Position numbers and translations under genes: made by a program | Assembly (NCBI GenBank): GCA_963920635.1 | Contig: OY987300.1 | Location: 59,310,915 to 59,374,914, forward strand | DNA: 64,000 nt | Direction: 5' to 3' | Origin: Pseudeuparius sepicola | Lineage: Eukaryota > Arthropoda > Insecta > Coleoptera > Anthribidae | In this document: positions 23,081-36,103 of the stretch, one piece after another | Numbering within the stretch: the stretch's first letter is position 1 | How the letters are laid out: every line of letters starts with the position of its first letter | The notes under the pieces: generated by a model | The model's database searches: none | The model's input: the letters and a program-made list of their open reading frames with translations, nothing else | What the model was told of the DNA's origin: nothing

Positions 23081-24219
23081 CAAAGTCTAGAGAATACTAT
23101 AAGTCGGCTCACTTCTTTGTTCTCTCGAAGAAAACAACAATTTTTTGCGACTGGTCGTAAATCAGCCTCGAACCGCTCTCAGCTACACTGTGTAATAGAC
23201 CGGGAGATAGTGACAGATTTTTGGACGTGATTTTACTCAGTATGCCTTGCAAAGAGCATTATGTGGCACATATTCTCACAATAATAAGGTATGAATCAGA
23301 GAGTCACCCTGGGTTCTTCATATGAAAAACTGAGTTTTCAATTAGGTAGGTATTCGAAAAATATGTGTTTTGATATGATTTTAGTCAGGCTGTCATGTGT
23401 TTTATAATGAAGTTCAAAATAGAAAATACCTCGGAAAACCATAGGCATACCGTTAGCGTGGGTCCAAAGGGCTATTAATTGGATATTGTCACGTGAACTT
23501 GTATTTTAATAATTAGTTTTTCCACGTTTCTGAACAGGCTGCCAAGGAGAAGTACCTATGCAATGCTTGTTATGAAAATGCTGAAAAAAGGATGGCATAC
23601 CTTTTGCGCTTGTCCAAGTACTGTTTAAATTGAATGTTATTTAATAATTTAAACTATTTATTCGATATAAAGTGTACTTGGATATGCGCAAACGGTATGC
23701 CATCTTTTCTTCAGCAGTCTCATAACAAGAACTTGCATACTTCTCATTAGGAGCCTGTTTAGAAACGTGGAAAAATTAATTAATAAAATACAAGTTCACA
23801 TGGCAATAATAGCCCTTTGGACCCACGCTAACGGTATGCCTATGGTTTTCCGATGAATTTTCTATTTTGAACTTCATTATAAAACAGATGGCAGCCTGAC
23901 TAAAATCATATCAAAACGCATATTTTTCGAATAAATGAAAACTCATTTTTCCATATAAAGAACCCAGGATGACTCTCTGATTCATACCTTATTATTGTGA
24001 GAATATACGCAACATAATGCCCTATGAAAGGCATACTGAGTAAAATCACGTCCAAAAATCTGTCACTATCTCCCGGTCTATAAGCTTATTTTCTTATTAA
24101 ATAAGATATCGATCGCCGTACTCCGATGACGGCGGGCCGAGGGAGCGGGAGAGGGCAAGGGGGAAACGTTTGTTTACACAAGGCCGAGTGCGCCGACTTA
24201 TGGTATTCTCTAGACTTTG
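23081..24219. mobile_element. Outer MITE with CAAAGTCTAGAGAATAC termini, hosting another transposon
   Basis: CAAAGTCTAGAGAATACTAT at the left pairs with its reverse complement ending at 24219, about 28 bp in all, and the heptamer GTTTAGG lies outside both ends (23074-23080 and 24220-24226). A 7-8 bp duplication would fit hAT-type insertion, though the terminal bases are not a classical hAT end. Removing the inner element at 23198-24078 leaves a 260-bp MITE. Confidence 0.75.
23198..24078. mobile_element. GACCGGGAGATA transposon, copy 2, uninterrupted
   Basis: It begins GACCGGGAGATAGTGACAG and ends with the exact reverse complement, and TA flanks both ends (23196-23197 and 24079-24080), a Tc1/mariner-style target duplication. 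Arms of over 400 bp pair along their length (for example CGTGATTTTACTCAGTATGC, CATAGGCATACCGTTAGCGT, CCACGTTTCTGAACAGGCTG), leaving only a short loop near 23635. No transposase is encoded. It shows the empty-site sequence for the insertion in copy 1. Confidence 0.85.
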
Positions 24220-24444
24220 GTTTAGGGTCACCAAGCGATTTTGAAATTTTTTAACGCCAAACAACGAAATAGGCTATGTCAGTTGTCAAAGACATACGTT
24301 TGAATTTCCAACTTGAGTATGAATTTAAATGGAACACCCGTTATTAGCCTATGGTGTTTGATTCATTACTAGATAGCAAATCGGTTCAATTTATGTTGTT
24401 GCATAGGGAAAGGGTCCGTTCAGGGCCTCTATTTACTCTTTAAC

Positions 24445-24625
24445 CGTTGACTGACGAATTTATAAAGACTTCTCACGGCTATAGCTTTATGTCCTGGAAA
24501 ACAGATGGCTCTGATGGCTAACAATGTATTCTGCATTGTATTTTATCTCCGGAAAGCGCATGGTGATCCAAAAATGTGTCAGACGTGACAGCCGTGAGCA
24601 GTCTTTAATAATATATCAGTCAACG
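24445..24625. mobile_element. MITE with CGTTGACTGACG termini, copy 2
   Basis: The left end CGTTGACTGACGAATTTATA pairs with the right end at ATATATCAGTCAACG. The body is the same as copy 1 at 22449-22628 with many substitutions and small indels, so the two insertions are independent and not recent. Confidence 0.75.
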
Positions 24626-25304
24626 CTTTAACCAATCACAAGTTACCTCCGGCGCATGTTGACTTGTTGGACCATCAGGCAATCCTTGAGTTTATTTTAT
24701 TCGAAAACGTCAGTGTGACAAATAATTAATTTCACCGTTTATCCAAATTTCTGTACAACTCGAGTGTAATGTCGATGTCCATTCTTATTGTACAAGTACA
24801 AACTACTATTCTAATTTTGACACATAAGTGACTGGTATTGAAAACTGTTGTTAAAATGCAACTGATTAGAAAATATTCGGGGGTAAAATCAAAAGTGTCT
24901 GAAATTTTATGTATACCTACCTACATTTTTCCATAGCTCTATTTTACCTAGAAAGATCTTTAGAGAATAAATTTATCAAGAAAAATTTGCATCGCGTGTG
25001 GTTTTTGATGAGAATATTTCAGGAATGTGAGTCCTTTATTAATTTCTTGTATATTTTTATATATCCAAAATGATTCATTTTGAATGAGTATCCTGTTTTA
25101 AATAATCGCCACAGCTTCGGCTGGGGCGTCCGACGAGTAAACAAACTGGACGCTTATATTTGTCCAAGGCGGACGTGTTTTTTTTTTTCGTCTATTTGAC
25201 ACTAGTTTATTTTCTGAATGTACCTACATAAATTTAAACAGAGGTCTAATATACTAAACAATTTAGTAATTTATAAATTATATAATAATAGCATATGGGA
25301 CAAG

Positions 25305-25745
25305 AAATAAAAAAAATTTACAAAAAAATTAAAACCGACTTCAAAAATTTGCCCTTATGCACACTCCCCTAAAAATTAAAAAAAATAACACCGACTTCAC
25401 AAATTTGCCCGTATGCACATTTCAACTAAAATTTTAGAAATATTTTTCTCTTTCTACATTAAGTTATCTTTGGAGTCGGTGACAGTAAGTTATGATGTAT
25501 GTAGGATAATATTATGTATTCATATCTAAATAGATTTAAATTCCTTGCCTTGACTGTCACCAGATCCAAAGATAACTCAATTTAGAAAGAGAAAAATATA
25601 TCTAAAATTTTAATTGATATGTGCATACGGGCATGCGGGCAAATTTGTGAAGTCGGTGAATTTTTTTTTTTTTTTAATTTTTAATGGAGTGTGCATACGG
25701 GCAAATCTTTGATGTCTATTTTAATTTTTTGTAATTTTTTTTTAT
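25305..25745. repeat. Foldback repeat family C (CCGACTTCA), copy 1
   Basis: AAAACCGACTTCAAAAATTT near 25323 is mirrored at the right, and the internal blocks CACCGACTTCACAAATTTGC, TTATCTTTGGAGTCGGTGAC pair with complements at 25560-25740. The centre is TATGTATTCATATCTAAATA. The same unit recurs at 41535-42175 and, by tandem duplication, at 42418-42733. Confidence 0.75.
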
Positions 25746-27047
25746 CAATTTTGAAGACGTATTAAATTATATATTATTATTATTATTATATAAAATTATT
25801 AAGTTTTGTATAATTTTTGGTGCTTAACAAGAATTTCTTAGAATATTTTCAGTTCGTGTTCGTCAAAACCAAGCCCATAATCTAACCGGCGATATCTTCC
25901 ACCTTTCAAAAAATATAGTACCTAGTATACTAATCTTATCTGTGACCCTAAAATTTTAAGGGTGACTTGCCGCTGTTCAGCCATGAGGTCCGTATTTCAC
26001 AGGAACATTCGAATTTGACAGTGATATTATCAGTTTCGCCTTTCAATATGCTTTATCTGCCCCTGATCATGACACGTTCTGCTTTTGGTCACGCTAGGAA
26101 TATATAAATACTTAGTTTTTTGTTTTAGCTCCCCAGTCAGCTTTAAATTTGGCACACAATGTATTTAACATGAGGCCAAGCTAAACGGTTTTGTCGATAA
26201 TTCTCTAAAAAGATTTTTGTATTTTGATCACTAAACAAATTATTTGTTACCTGATTACACATTTATAAAGTTTTTTTTGTTAAGATATCCTGCCTGATAC
26301 CTGATGATAATTATTTCGATCTATCTTGTCTTTATATTGATTTGCAGTCTAATATACTATAAGATGTATATTTGAATATATTTTTTCGCCAAAGATGTAA
26401 TAAGTAGCTATATAAATGTACGTCATGCTTTAGAAGAGGAATTCTGAATTTATTCGTCTTGTGTATATGTGTAATTTATTTATTTTATTATTATTTAAAT
26501 TACATCGATGTAATTGTTACTTAAATGTATATAATATATTATATACGAGTACTAAAAAGGTTATGCAGATGAAATTTCCTATACCTACTTACAGATATAC
26601 TTTACAAATGTAATAGCTAAATTTTTAAAACACTATCTACTAAACAACTAGAGCTGTAAAAAGGATCGTACAACGATTTTCTACCCCAACTGAATATCAT
26701 AGTACCTACTTATATAAATTCGTTTTATAATTATTAAATTAAAGGGTACCTAATTATTCAAATAAATAAACTTATCAATATGTACATAAGTTTTTAATTC
26801 TACAAATAAGTTACTCAGGGACTGTATAATGTACATTTACTAAATAAAAGCTAATAACTTATAACTGTTTTATCACATCGCACTTGGATCAAAAATGCAT
26901 AACATTCCGGCAACATTTTTAACAATTTTAATTTGATGGCAGTCAAAAAACTAAAATGGCAGGTTTGCCATTCTGTAACTAAACAAGAAATTTGTGTTTG
27001 GATTATTAAATGGCAGTAAGCGAATAACTTAAAGATATTAAATATGT
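25746..27047. other. AT-rich intergenic DNA between labial and chaoptin
   Basis: It starts with an ATT microsatellite (about 25780-25795). No frame is supported. The 3' UTR of chaoptin must lie in the right part: on the - strand AATAAA-like hexamers occur near 26765 and 26845, but I cannot choose between them. Confidence 0.4.
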
Positions 27048-30000
27048 TTAAAACAAAAATCCAATGAACATCCCCACTGATATAGTAAATGCAATCGCAA
27101 AGCTTTGTATTTGCATGGCGGTACTCCAGCCACATTCTATTTCAGATTTAAGGACTTCAATTACCGACTCATTGTTTTTGTTCGCGCAAACTGCAGTTCT
27201 TAAATCATCACTAACTTGCCTGCACGTGTAGTGGTCATGAGTGAAAGATGGAGCCAAACTAGGATTCTCTCCGCAGAGATATTGTCGTCTCTTTCTGTGC
27301 CATACTTCAATCCACCTGAATGCGAAGTACATTATTCCAAATCTTTATAATAAACTATAACAAGCTTACCCTAAATCACAATCACAGTCCCATTTGTTAC
27401 CTCTGATTTTCAAATCAAACAAGAATGTTTTTCTGTAAAGGTTTGGTTTAGAACCAGTGGATGGATTTAACAAATTCTTTAGCACTCCATTATCTCGAAC
27501 ATCCACAGTTATATTTTTTGCTCGTCCCATATTCTTGAATATCGATTCTGAAATTTTTAGAACACTGGTATTTCTAACGCAAATGTGAAGTTGGGGGCTC
27601 TTAATTCCCTGGGAAAAGAAATATTAAACTGACAAGTCTGTAGTTTTATTATTTCGTACCTACTTGTAACAAATAATTTCCCAACTTTTTTAGACCTTTT
27701 CCAGAAAATGTAATGTTCCTTAATTTAACAGGCCAGTCGCCACTCATTGCTTTGCTTAAATCATCATCCGTTGGTGTTGGCACCTAAAATGTATAGGATG
27801 TAGATAGTAGAACAATTTAGATTTCTTAATGTCTTACATGAATTTCTAAATTCCTCAAACCAGAGTTCCACTGAAGTAGTGTAGGAAGATTGAAATTTTT
27901 CAAATCCCTAACCCAATCAAGTTTCAAGGTCTGCAGAGAATACATTTTACAAAATGCTCCAGCCTCCAAATTTTTCAATTCAAAATTTCTGATATCTAAC
28001 TCAACAAGATGATCTGCAACACCCAGCAAGCTGGTGTTACTCAAGTATGTCACAGGATTGAATCTCATTGATAAATATCTTAATTCGAGCAAAGAATGCG
28101 TCACGATAGGTACGGCTGTCAAATCATTATAATCCAGATTGAGTCTTTGAAGATTTGTCATGTTTACGGCAATTTCTGGAGGGACATTTGGCAAAGAATT
28201 GTAAGCAAGTGACAAATGAACCAAATGAGGTGTTGGAAGAGTTGGTATCTAAAATTAAAATATATGTAGTTAATTAACAGCAATTATTTTTTTAATTTAC
28301 CCCAGTCAACGAAACATTGTCGAGATTTAGATCTAGTAAACTATATTCTACGCCTTGGAAGCTTAGTCCATTTCGTTCCAATGACAATTGGCTGTTATGA
28401 CTTAAATCTAAATGAGAAAGTGTCGGAAGGCCTTTGAAAGTCCCTGCGTCAATTTGGGCTAGTCTGTTGTACGACAAGTCCAATAAATTCAGCTTCTACA
28501 ATGAAGTCAATTAATATAATAATTAATACTTTGGGTGGAGTCAAAAAGCACCTTAAATCTCGTTAGTAATCCACCATGAGCCAAAGAAGATATACTATTC
28601 CAAGACAAATCTAGTTCGCACAGTGTCATGGCAGTTACAACTGCCATACTATTCAATGGTAGTCTGCTTAACATATTGTGAGATAAATCTAATCTTTCTA
28701 AACCTTCCTCCCTAAACAGATTATCTGGCAAATGCCTTAATCTATTATGTGAAAAATCAACTATTCTCAAATTGCTAAGAAATCTGAACAGGTCATTCGG
28801 AATTTCTGAAATTTTGTTATGCGAAACTTCCAGAACCTAAAAAGACTTAAAGATATTTTCTTACAAACCCTTTATAATAACAGTTTTTACTTGAAGTTTC
28901 TTTGTGTGTCTAAAGATGTCAAAGTCCATTTCGTAAAGACTATTGCTCTCCAGATCTAACCACTGAAGATGTGGCATACTTCCAAAAACCTCTCTGCTTG
29001 CATTTAGTATGGAATTGTGGCCCAAGTGAAGATGCGTTAGTGATATTTCCACTGGACCAAAGAAGTTCTTTGAGATCGTGGATATGTTATTATAAGATAA
29101 ATCCAGAACCTTTACGTTTGAATGTAGACCCACACCTAAGCAAAACAGACAAACTACTTTAAAGTTAACTTATAGCTGTGCGTATATTGAACGTTACTTG
29201 TGCGTTTGGACATCTTAAACTACTAGTAGAAGCTGGAAAAACACATTAAATTTTAATAACCTGACGTAATGGAGTTTCAAATGGACCTTTTTCACACTAT
29301 TTTTTATAAGTGCATCATAAAGAGTATGCAAAACGACCGGGAAAGTGGCTGAAATTATTATTATTATTAAGATCAAATTTTCTAGAGGAATGACGTCATG
29401 CCTCTAAAATGCTGATTGCTTTCAATTTCAGCGTTGTTGCCAACGTCTTGCTATTATATCTGGTTCTCGAGTTTTTGAGTTGTCAAAAAAATAATCTATT
29501 TCAAATAATGAATAGCAAACTGACTTTGATATTGGAAATATCCATTAGAATTCTGACAACAGGGTAAATAGGGACATACTCTCATTGATCCAAACTGTGG
29601 CGGGATGGTTAAATTTTTTTGCAAGATAAAGAATAATGTGGTATCTTATTAAAAAATCGGTCTCTACTACATGAAAGTAAGGAATATGTTCTATCTGTTT
29701 AATCATACTTAACTTCAACTTAGTGAAAAAGGCTTATTAAATCGTGCAACTATCTACATGACAATTGACAATGACAAATCAATCGAACTAACCTGCACCT
29801 CCCTCTAGGTTAGATGGTATATTTACAGTTAAGTCTTTGAGGTTGTTATGGCTGACATTTACTCGAATTGATGCTAACGTGCCAACTTGATCAAAGAAGG
29901 AAAAATCGAATTTCGTTAGTTTATTGTAAGACATGTCCAAATCCTCCAGTTCAGGTAAATTTTGGAAGGCCTCGTAAGCCACTGATTTTAATTTGTTTCC

Positions 30001-32485
30001 CTTCAAGTTTAGTCTTTTCAAAAAAGGTAGGTTCATGAAAGACCATCTCTCAAGAGACTCTATGCGATTGTCATCAAAGTGAAGTTGCTCCAGTTGCGGT
30101 AAATATACGAATGTATGCTGATTTATTGTTCTGATATCATTGAAAGATAGATAAATTTCTTCAAGATTAGAATGTATATCCGATTGAAATGTTCCTTTGT
30201 GGACAAGTTCAATGCTATTGTCTTGTAAAAATAGTTTCCTCAGTTTCCCCAAGAAGTGGAATGATGTTTCAGGCATATTCCTAATGCGGTTGTTGCTTAA
30301 ATCCAACTCTTCCAACTCAGTCAGCACTTTAATTGCATCGGCGGGAAGATTTGAAGTCGAAGATGACAGCGCCCGAGACAGTTTCAAAGTTGTCAACGAA
30401 TGTCCGATCTAGAAAATTTAGCCTGGTTCATGCAGCTTCTTTATCTTTTAATTTTACTTTATCTTTATGAAATAACCAATGGCATTTGTCCCTTGATTTG
30501 AACTGACCAATGACATTTCATATTTCTTAAAGATAAAGAAAAAATAAAAGATAAAGAAGCTGTATGAACCAGGCCTTTCTCATTAATAAAGTTTATGCCA
30601 AGTTAATATTGACGTATGTTTGAGCATACAAATTAAATTGAGAGTCAATATGGAATACTTACGTCAGTGAAAGCGTTGTTCTCTATAGTACCGATATTGT
30701 TATCTGACATATCGATTATCTTTAATCCGTGAACATGTTTGAAGGCATTATTTTTAATACTCTGTAATCCCCCAGACGTTATTTGTAGTTCTTCCAAATC
30801 AATACCAAATTCTGCAAAATCCTCCGAGCTTATGTGAGGTTGCGACAAACGAGACAAGGACAGACTTCTCAGACTTCTTAACCTGCGATAAAAATGTCTT
30901 TGATTATAAGTTAATCAACTTCAACTTTATTAATTAATTTGAATATGTTTTTGCAACAAGTATAACGAAATAACGAAGTTTCAAAAATGGGTAGTTTAAA
31001 AATATGTTACTCGAACAAAAACCTTCTTAGATCCTGAATCGATATCGGAGTGTTATCTGTCCCGCGCAGATCCAATTTGTACAAGGTAAATTGGAATCCA
31101 TTGAAAACTTCGGCGGGGTTGAGTCTGGTGATGTAGTTGTCCATAAGAGAAAGCTTTCGCAACAACTCAAAATTGTGGAATACGTCTTGTGGTAACAAAG
31201 AAATATTGTTTCCTGAAAGATCTAGCAGTTCCAGGCAGTTTTCTAGCCCTCCAAACGCTACAGGCGACACTTCAGTTAAGCCGCAACTTCGCAGATATAG
31301 TTCTCGAATTTTTGCGTTACGAAAAGCGTTTTCCTGCAATTTAATATCTATTAAACTCCGTACAATAGGTATACAATATTTGTTTTATTATATACACTTA
31401 CTTCTAACATATTGATCGGATTTCCGTCCAAGTACGTCTTATTCACCACATCAAAATTCTGGAATCCAAACGGTTCTATATAATTTAGTTGATTGTAGTC
31501 CAGTCTCAAAGTGTCTGCCGACAATTTGAAATTCAGGTTAACGTTAACCCCAGGTTCGGTAGAAGGAGCCATTTTATTGATTTTATTGTAACTAAGATCT
31601 AATGTTTTCAGTGCCTTCAATGGTTGCAAGGCCTGGTATGGAATGGCATTTAACTGATTGTCGCCTAAAAGTAGATGTTCAAGTTTGGCCATTCCATCGC
31701 GAAAGACAGAAGGGTCTATATTCCTTAAATGGTTTCCCCTTAAGTCTATAGTGTCTAATCTCGGCAAGCCGGAAAATGCATCCAGAGGGATTGTTCTTAT
31801 GTCATTTTCCGCGAGGATTAAGAATTCCAGGGAATTTTCCAAACCCTTCCAATTATCGGGAGATATTCTGTTGATGTTATTCCCTATAAATATGAAAATA
31901 AGGAAGAATAAAAGTTTAGTTATACTTAATTCAAGACCTGTTAAATCAAGGAGTCTCAATTTTTGCAAATATCTCAACGCTCTGTTGGGGATGCGGGTTA
32001 ATTGGCAATAGCTTAACTCCAACTCCCACAACGATCTTTCTAGGCCCAAAAATGCTTCATCTGGTACCAGCATTAAGGGATTGTGTCTTATGACTATTTT
32101 ATACATTCCTGAAAACAATTTTTTAACTTCGTTTTTGTTAGATTATGTGGGATATTTAAGCAATTTTATAAAACTTATATTTAATATAAAATGGTATACT
32201 AGGATTACCAGTGCTTTGGAAGAAAAAAGGTTCCAGCCATCTTAAGCCATTATTTTCAAGATGAAGCATGAAGACTTTCGAAGTGTTGACAGTTTCTGGT
32301 ATTCTGGGCAAATGGATGTTGTCGCATTTCACTATTCCCAAATCAGGCACTGCTTTCGAACAGCTACATAATGGGTTGAAATAGCATGGAGGATACCGAA
32401 CTGTCTCTAGTTCCTTAGATTCAATCATCGATACCCAAATCATCAGAAGGAAAGTTGCTATAAACAAGGTGTAGCCAAACTGCAT
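27048..32485 (-). CDS. chp: Chaoptin, GPI-anchored leucine-rich repeat adhesion protein, complete
   Basis: Thirteen coding exons joined at GT-AG sites give 3840 nt (1279 aa plus stop), divisible by three with no internal stop: 32209-32485, 31938-32108, 31402-31883, 31023-31333, 30663-30882, 29793-30408, 28891-29135, 28552-28836, 28301-28495, 27838-28248, 27664-27783, 27370-27608, 27048-27315. The protein starts with a signal peptide (FGYTLFIATFLLMIWVSMIE), then a cysteine cluster (CYFNPLCSCSKAVPDLGIVKC), and a long chain of LxxLxLxxN leucine-rich repeats. It closes with a cysteine-bounded LRR cap (DCDLGWIEVWHRKRRQYLC) and a hydrophobic C-terminus suited to GPI anchoring. Drosophila chaoptin (about 1315 aa) is a photoreceptor-specific homophilic adhesion protein of the rhabdomere. 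An AG splice acceptor 16 nt before the ATG implies a separate 5' UTR exon. The 54-nt intron at 31884-31937 has no in-frame stop and could be missed by simple gene calling. Confidence 0.95.
30421..30574. mobile_element. MITE in a chaoptin intron
   Basis: GCCTGGTTCATGCAGCTTCT at the left pairs with GAAGCTGTATGAACCAGGC at the right; inner parts (CTTTATCTTTTA and TAAAAGATAAAG) also pair. The 154-bp element lies wholly within the intron between coding exons 5 and 6, counted from the start codon (30409-30662). Confidence 0.75.
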
Positions 32486-34532
32486 TATATGCACCAGTTC
32501 CTAAAAAGACATTAGAAGCGAATAGAGTAGGTAGGTATTAGGGTATTACACACATCCAACGACAATAAATTTCAATAAATACCTATTACAGGTACGTTAC
32601 CAGTTTTCAGACAACTCAATTTGAACAAAAAGTTGTTTAAAGGGGTTATGGCGCTATGTGAAAAGAAATTTGAGAGATGGCAGCAAATTGCCGAATGTGC
32701 AAATTACCGAATGGTCGTGTAGGATCGGTAGGAGTCGGTCCTCGCCGACGTATCGTCCGCCAAAACTAGGTCAGAATCTGTTGATTGCTTGGGCTAAACG
32801 TTTGTGCCTTTGTGAGATTGTTTTCCTAATTTCGTATCAATTAAAAACCTTTCTAACATAATCCAGGAACCACAACAAAATATTTATTTACATTCCCTAA
32901 ACCCTACTAGCGTCTAGGGAGCGGTAGGTCACAAATGATCCTAGCTAGTCCTTTTGCAACATCGAAACCTCGCGAAAACCCGCGGAAAATCCGAAATTTT
33001 GAAAGATGTTTTCGCCCGACATTCGGAGCGCGTCAAATGTCGGGCGAAAACAGCGGCCGGGCCGGACGTAAACACAGCATAAATCGTCAATTTTCTCTAT
33101 ACGATCAAACGTAAGCAGCTTCATGTCCTGTTCTAGTGAATCTTCTCGTCATCGAAACAATTTTGTCGAAAAGATCGGGTCGGTTCGACCGTCGTTCGGG
33201 TTTTCGGCAATATGCACATTCGGCGCAGTTTGTGGCGTTCAAATTTGAAACTATAACATGGCCTGGACGAAATTATGTTTCTTTTTTTTTTTTTATAATA
33301 TTGTCGCGTTATGTTATAGAAAGCTGTAAATAGCTAATATATCATTGGATGACCGTGGTCAAATTATGACCGGCCCCATTTTTTTTGTCAAAATTGAATT
33401 TGCGCTACTGAAAAAATTGCTTCTAATTACTGGTATAAAATATAAAGTTAATCGAAAAATGTTTAGCCGGCCCTATGAGCTTTAGAATATTAATAATGTA
33501 AACGAAAAATTTTTCGTGCTTTATTAGGCAGGTCCGGCCTATAAGTAATTATGCAAATAAAGATATGGGACCGGTTAAAATTAAACTATGGTTCGTGAAT
33601 TTTTTGTGTAATAAGAAGCACGTAAATAATCTTTTTTTGGTAACGCAAAGAAAAAAAGAAAAATGTTGGCCCTTTTTAAAGGCCCGTCGGCCCGATATAA
33701 TTTTGAATTAGCCAGCTGATTTTTTTCTGTGTCTTATGTGTTCTCAACTTTTACCATAGTAGTCAATTTGATGAAAACGTTATTTCATTATTTCTATAGT
33801 TATTGTGGAACTTTTATATAAAATAGATTATCTATTTAGATAATCTAATACAGAAACAATAGGGGAGACAACGTCGTGAAAGTAGTTTGAATATTCAAGA
33901 ACAAGATCGAATAGGTATAGAAATAATTATTGTTTTCAATAAATTGAGGAGTAATAAGAAATATGTGTGATACTCTTGACTATTAAATATTTAACAATAA
34001 TTAGAAAAAAGTTTACTTACCATATTGGTTAGTATAGGTATATTAGTGATAATAAAACACAAAACTAAATCTACACTTTTAAATCACTACTAAACTGCCA
34101 TGTCTTGTTGGTCATAGTTCTGGAACAAAACTAGAATTATCGGAGCAATCGAGAATCCTTATGAGACCGAACTGAAAATAAAGGCTTCCTTTAATAGGAT
34201 TCAATTTTATGCTTTACTAGTATTGAGAACTAACTAATAATTTAGATCGCAGTAGTTTCGATATAGAAAAATCCCGACGGAATAAGACCAAAGAAATAGA
34301 CTAACTAAAGAGGCCGTTCCGGGCAAAATATGCTTTATAATTGTTACATGTTCAGTTAATTACTTAAAACGTGGGTCGAAGGTGGACCATTTATTATTAC
34401 CCTTGCCTATTTATTACGTATACCTACTTATCTAGGATTGTCGTATAAGTCTGACCTATTAAACTAATACTTCATTCTTAATTATTAAAATGACTCGACC
34501 AAAACTTTGTCCATCGAAAATTTGTATATGTA
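32486..34532. other. Region upstream of chaoptin
   Basis: This should contain the non-coding first exon and promoter of chaoptin, since an acceptor ends 16 nt before its ATG. GC-richer, CpG-containing segments lie at 32690-32770 and 32930-33250. No Pol II promoter can be fixed from sequence alone. From about 33340 the DNA is AT-rich with no gene. Confidence 0.35.
33008..33051. repeat. Perfect 16-bp hairpin
   Basis: GTTTTCGCCCGACATT and its exact reverse complement are separated by 12 nt. It lies about 0.5 kb upstream of the chaoptin start codon in a CpG-rich segment. It may be the collapsed end of a MITE or a structured 5' element. Confidence 0.8.
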
Positions 34533-35000
34533 CAGTCGCGGACAGTTGGTATCGAACGACCTGAAGAGGTTTCTCGTGGCTATCGTTACAGGGCGCGCGG
34601 AGACGGCAACATCGCGCTGGAGTCTGCAGCCGGCCGGTCTGCTAAAAATAGAACCATAAAATGCAAATTACAGCCTCCAGCCTCTCACAGCAAAGGAACA
34701 AAATTCGAGGAAAATGCAACTTTGTGCTGGTAATAATTCCAACCCGTGTTGGTATTTAATATTTCGTACTATTTTATCATGTTACTATACCGTCTAGTAT
34801 TTATGATAATGAAATAAAAAAATAATAAATATCAAGGCTGAGATTAGAATCAACACCACAATAAAAGTTGCTTTTTCTCGAGTTTCCTTCCTTTGCTGCC
34901 AGCACCCTGTATTAATTAGGAATATGAAATTAGGTAAATCCATAGTCAATTTGAGCCACAATAGAATTCCGAAGAATTTCTCAAAAACAATAATTTAATA

Positions 35001-35800
35001 TACAGGGTGTCTACTTTTAAACATATGCAAATTAATAAAATCTTTATTTTTGGAGATAATCCCTGAACATTCTTTGTGTGAAAGGCCTTCAAAAATCGCT
35101 TCTTTTAGCCTTCCTATCATTTTCAAAAGGCAAATCCAGGTCCGGCTACGATTTTTGAGTGTTTTTTTATTTAAAATCTACCAATACAGCGTTAATCAGG
35201 ATCCCCCTAAAACCCCTTTATATACCAAATTTGAACAAAGAATTTAGAGAGAGATCTATTCTACAGGATGTCAAGGTTCAGCAAAATAGGAAATTTACAG
35301 GCATTTGGCGAGTCAAGTGTGCCATGGAATCCCGTCAAAATAGTTTAATTGTCAACAGAACCACTCAAAGTGTTGGTGTGCAAAGATTCAATACAGGGTA
35401 TTTTTCTCTGCCCCATCTGAAAATGCTGAATTTTTATGACTTGACTCGCCAGAGATGCCTGAAGAGGTTTCTTTAAATTTCCTATTTTGCTCAATTTTGA
35501 CATCCTGTAGAATAGAACTTTCTCTATATTTTTTGTTCAAATTTGGTATATAAAGGGTTTTCGACTGTCCTGATTGACGCTGTGGTGTCAGATTTTAAAT
35601 AAAAAAATGGCTAAATGGTTTTTGTGAAAATCGGGGGAATAAAAAAATCGTAGCCGGCCCTGGATTTGCAATTTGAAAATGGCAGGATTGCTAAAATAAG
35701 CGGCTTTTGAAGTCCTTTCGGACAAAAAACAGATCAAGCGATTATCTCAAAAATTAAAGATTTCAAGGATTTGTATAATATGTTTAAAAGTAGATATGGG
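35001..35800. mobile_element. Foldback element family A, third copy
   Basis: TACAGGGTGTCTACTTTTAA at the left pairs with TTAAAAGTAGATATGGGGGC at the right, and arms of about 380 bp pair throughout (for example GGCAAATCCAGGTCCGGCTA against TAGCCGGCCCTGGATTTGC). The inner blocks match the copies at 10993 and 18669. Confidence 0.75.
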
Positions 35801-36103
35801 GGCTCTTAATATTAATTAGAAAATGTATGGCACAAAATTAATGGATTATCGGATTACCTGAGTTGAAATATTTTAGCATAGATATTTATATCTTTTTAAA
35901 TAGGTATTTATTAATTATACCTACCTGCACTTAATATAACTAAATTTAGGGGATTAACTTAATAATTGTAATATTGAATTGGATGTAGATTTTGAAAATA
36001 TCGATTATACCTGCTCCTAGCCCTTTGTATAAATACTAAGGTGGGTGGGCTAAAATTATTTAGTCAGTATCCTAATTCGAGAGAGTAACTAACAGTGTTC
36101 GTT

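Noticed and set aside
31137..32011. Open frames on the + strand opposite chaoptin
   Set aside because: They are the complement of chaoptin leucine-rich repeat exons and have no features of their own.
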